Source: Methanobacteriota archaeon
GTDB taxonomy: Archaea > Thermoplasmatota > E2 > DHVEG-1
Reading direction: 5' to 3'
Length of the DNA: 22,276 nucleotides
Assembly: GCA_026394435.1 (NCBI GenBank)
Contig: JAPKYG010000136.1
Coordinates: 1 to 22,276 of the forward strand
The notes under the pieces were generated by a model that worked only from the letters and a program-made list of their open reading frames with translations, did no database searches and was not told the DNA's origin. Positions 21,722 through 22,276 of the stretch are shown here, piece after piece. Each line of letters opens with the position of its first letter. Positions within the stretch are counted from its first letter, which is position 1. A program made the position numbers and the translations under genes.

Positions 21722-21777
21722 ACGAAAATTTTCTTAAAAGAAGTATGAAGAAGTACTACTGTTGTTAGAAATAATTT

Positions 21778-22276
21778 TTATACTTCTTGCATCAAAAATG
21801 CGCCAAGGCATTTGAGTTTCTCTTCGTACGAATCAGGAGATAAAAACCGTTCGGTGGCTGCGATACTACTCAACAGCGCGTTCCCGTCTTGTGGGGTGAA
21901 ACAGAAACCAACAACTTCGTTCTCATTAATCACATGAATCGTTGGGATGACTATCACGGTCTGATCCAAGATTCTTCCATAGTGACCATGGTCTCGTCCG
22001 AATGAAAAAACAAGGTTCGCGGATTTTTTATAGGTGACTGCGACCCGCGGATTCTCCATAAACTTCTTGATTGCCGCTTCTTTTGTGATTTTCGTATCAA
22101 GTTTCAGGTCATACCAGATACAATGCATGTACTGAGTGTTGAGTTTCATTGCACTGGAAAACACGTTTAGGTTAATTCCTAAGGTTTTATAGAGATGGTA
22201 GACGTCAACTGCATGGTGTGTCCCCATTTTCTCGTCATTATGAGTTCCGACTTCAGGGGATGGCACAAAGCTTTTC
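21778..22276 (-). CDS. Type II glyceraldehyde-3-phosphate dehydrogenase-like protein, C-terminal part (5' end outside window)
   Basis: The frame is open to the right edge; the GTG at 22266 reads as an internal valine in SFVPSPEVGTHN. About 165 residues are visible. They align by pattern with the C-terminal half of archaeal type II GAPDH: GTHHAVDV corresponds to SHHGPDV, then LNTQYMHCIWYDLKL to the TTLMH-VEL strand, then ENPRVAVTY to the TPRVILI region, then GRDHGHYGRILDQTVI to GRSRNDLFEI. The later conserved HQESD is replaced by FTPQDGNALLSS. The family oxidises glyceraldehyde 3-phosphate in glycolysis/gluconeogenesis. The differences suggest a divergent member or a related dehydrogenase. The N-terminal NAD-binding domain and catalytic cysteine are outside the window, so the call is tentative. 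It is convergent with the C25 gene. Confidence 0.6.
   Translation of the reverse strand, partial: KSFVPSPEVGTHNDEKMGTHHAVDVYHLYKTLGINLNVFSSAMKLNTQYMHCIWYDLKLDTKITKEAAIKKFMENPRVAVTYKKSANLVFSFGRDHGHYGRILDQTVIVIPTIHVINENEVVGFCFTPQDGNALLSSIAATERFLSPDSYEEKLKCLGAFLMQEV

Noticed and set aside
1..22276. CRISPR arrays, tRNA or rRNA genes, insertion sequences, long direct repeats
   Set aside because: Reading both strands gave no regularly spaced repeats, no cloverleaf or rRNA-like segments, no transposase and no long repeats. Intergenic gaps are mostly under 200 bases.

Overview
The window reads as a chromosome segment of an anaerobic archaeon. Promoters carry BRE/TATA-like boxes (for example AAAG followed by TTATATA), genes have strong GGAGG ribosome binding sites with ATG, GTG and TTG starts, and 3' ends have T-rich tracts. 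The gene content includes an archaeal type II GAPDH-like fragment, hydrogenase maturation genes, superoxide reductase and rubrerythrin instead of superoxide dismutase and catalase, and secreted C25 and metzincin-type peptidases. This mix resembles protein-degrading sediment Euryarchaeota/Thermoplasmatota (such as Marine Benthic Group D). That placement is an inference from gene content; there is no rRNA or other phylogenetic marker in the window.

Layout. 1-970: the 3' end of a dolichol/phytol-kinase-like membrane protein, then a thymidylate-kinase-like P-loop protein. 1003-2263 (minus): purQ followed by a Nudix hydrolase. 2370-4858 (plus): a cupin, a ZIP metal transporter, then hypC and hypD, which overlap by one base. 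4874-5686 (minus): an integral membrane protein made of two similar halves, divergent from a PerR-type regulator.

5794-11440 (plus) is the centre of interest, an oxygen-defence, iron-storage and Fe-S assembly locus. It holds a PerR-like regulator, a flavin-reductase/rubredoxin fusion, an uncharacterised 52-residue protein with ten cysteines, ferritin, a second ferritin-like diiron protein, rubrerythrin, TusA, a DsrE-like protein, IscS, IscU and desulfoferrodoxin. The nine genes from 6987 to 11440 have gaps of about 50 bases or less and follow one clear TATA box, so they probably form one operon. The IscS keeps its persulfide/ligand cysteine but has Asp at the PLP lysine position and Ala at the PLP-contacting Gln. 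It sits directly behind two sulfur-carrier-type genes. A plausible reading is an IscS-IscU pair supplied with sulfur by TusA/DsrE rather than by cysteine desulfuration.

11564-14365 (plus): a small winged-helix regulator with a perfect 16-bp palindrome at its predicted transcription start, a secreted PKD-domain protein with a C-terminal membrane anchor, and an M18 aminopeptidase. 14383-16339 (minus): a small unknown protein translationally coupled to a radical SAM protein. 16529-18133: a secreted metzincin-like protease with calcium-loop repeats. 18192-19553 (minus): a PaaK/CapK-family adenylating enzyme. 19766-21688: a secreted gingipain-like C25 peptidase. 21778 to the right edge (minus): the C-terminal part of a type II GAPDH-like protein. 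The secreted proteases and the aminopeptidase suggest extracellular protein breakdown as a nutrient source. I saw no tRNA or rRNA genes, CRISPR arrays, insertion sequences or integration sites.
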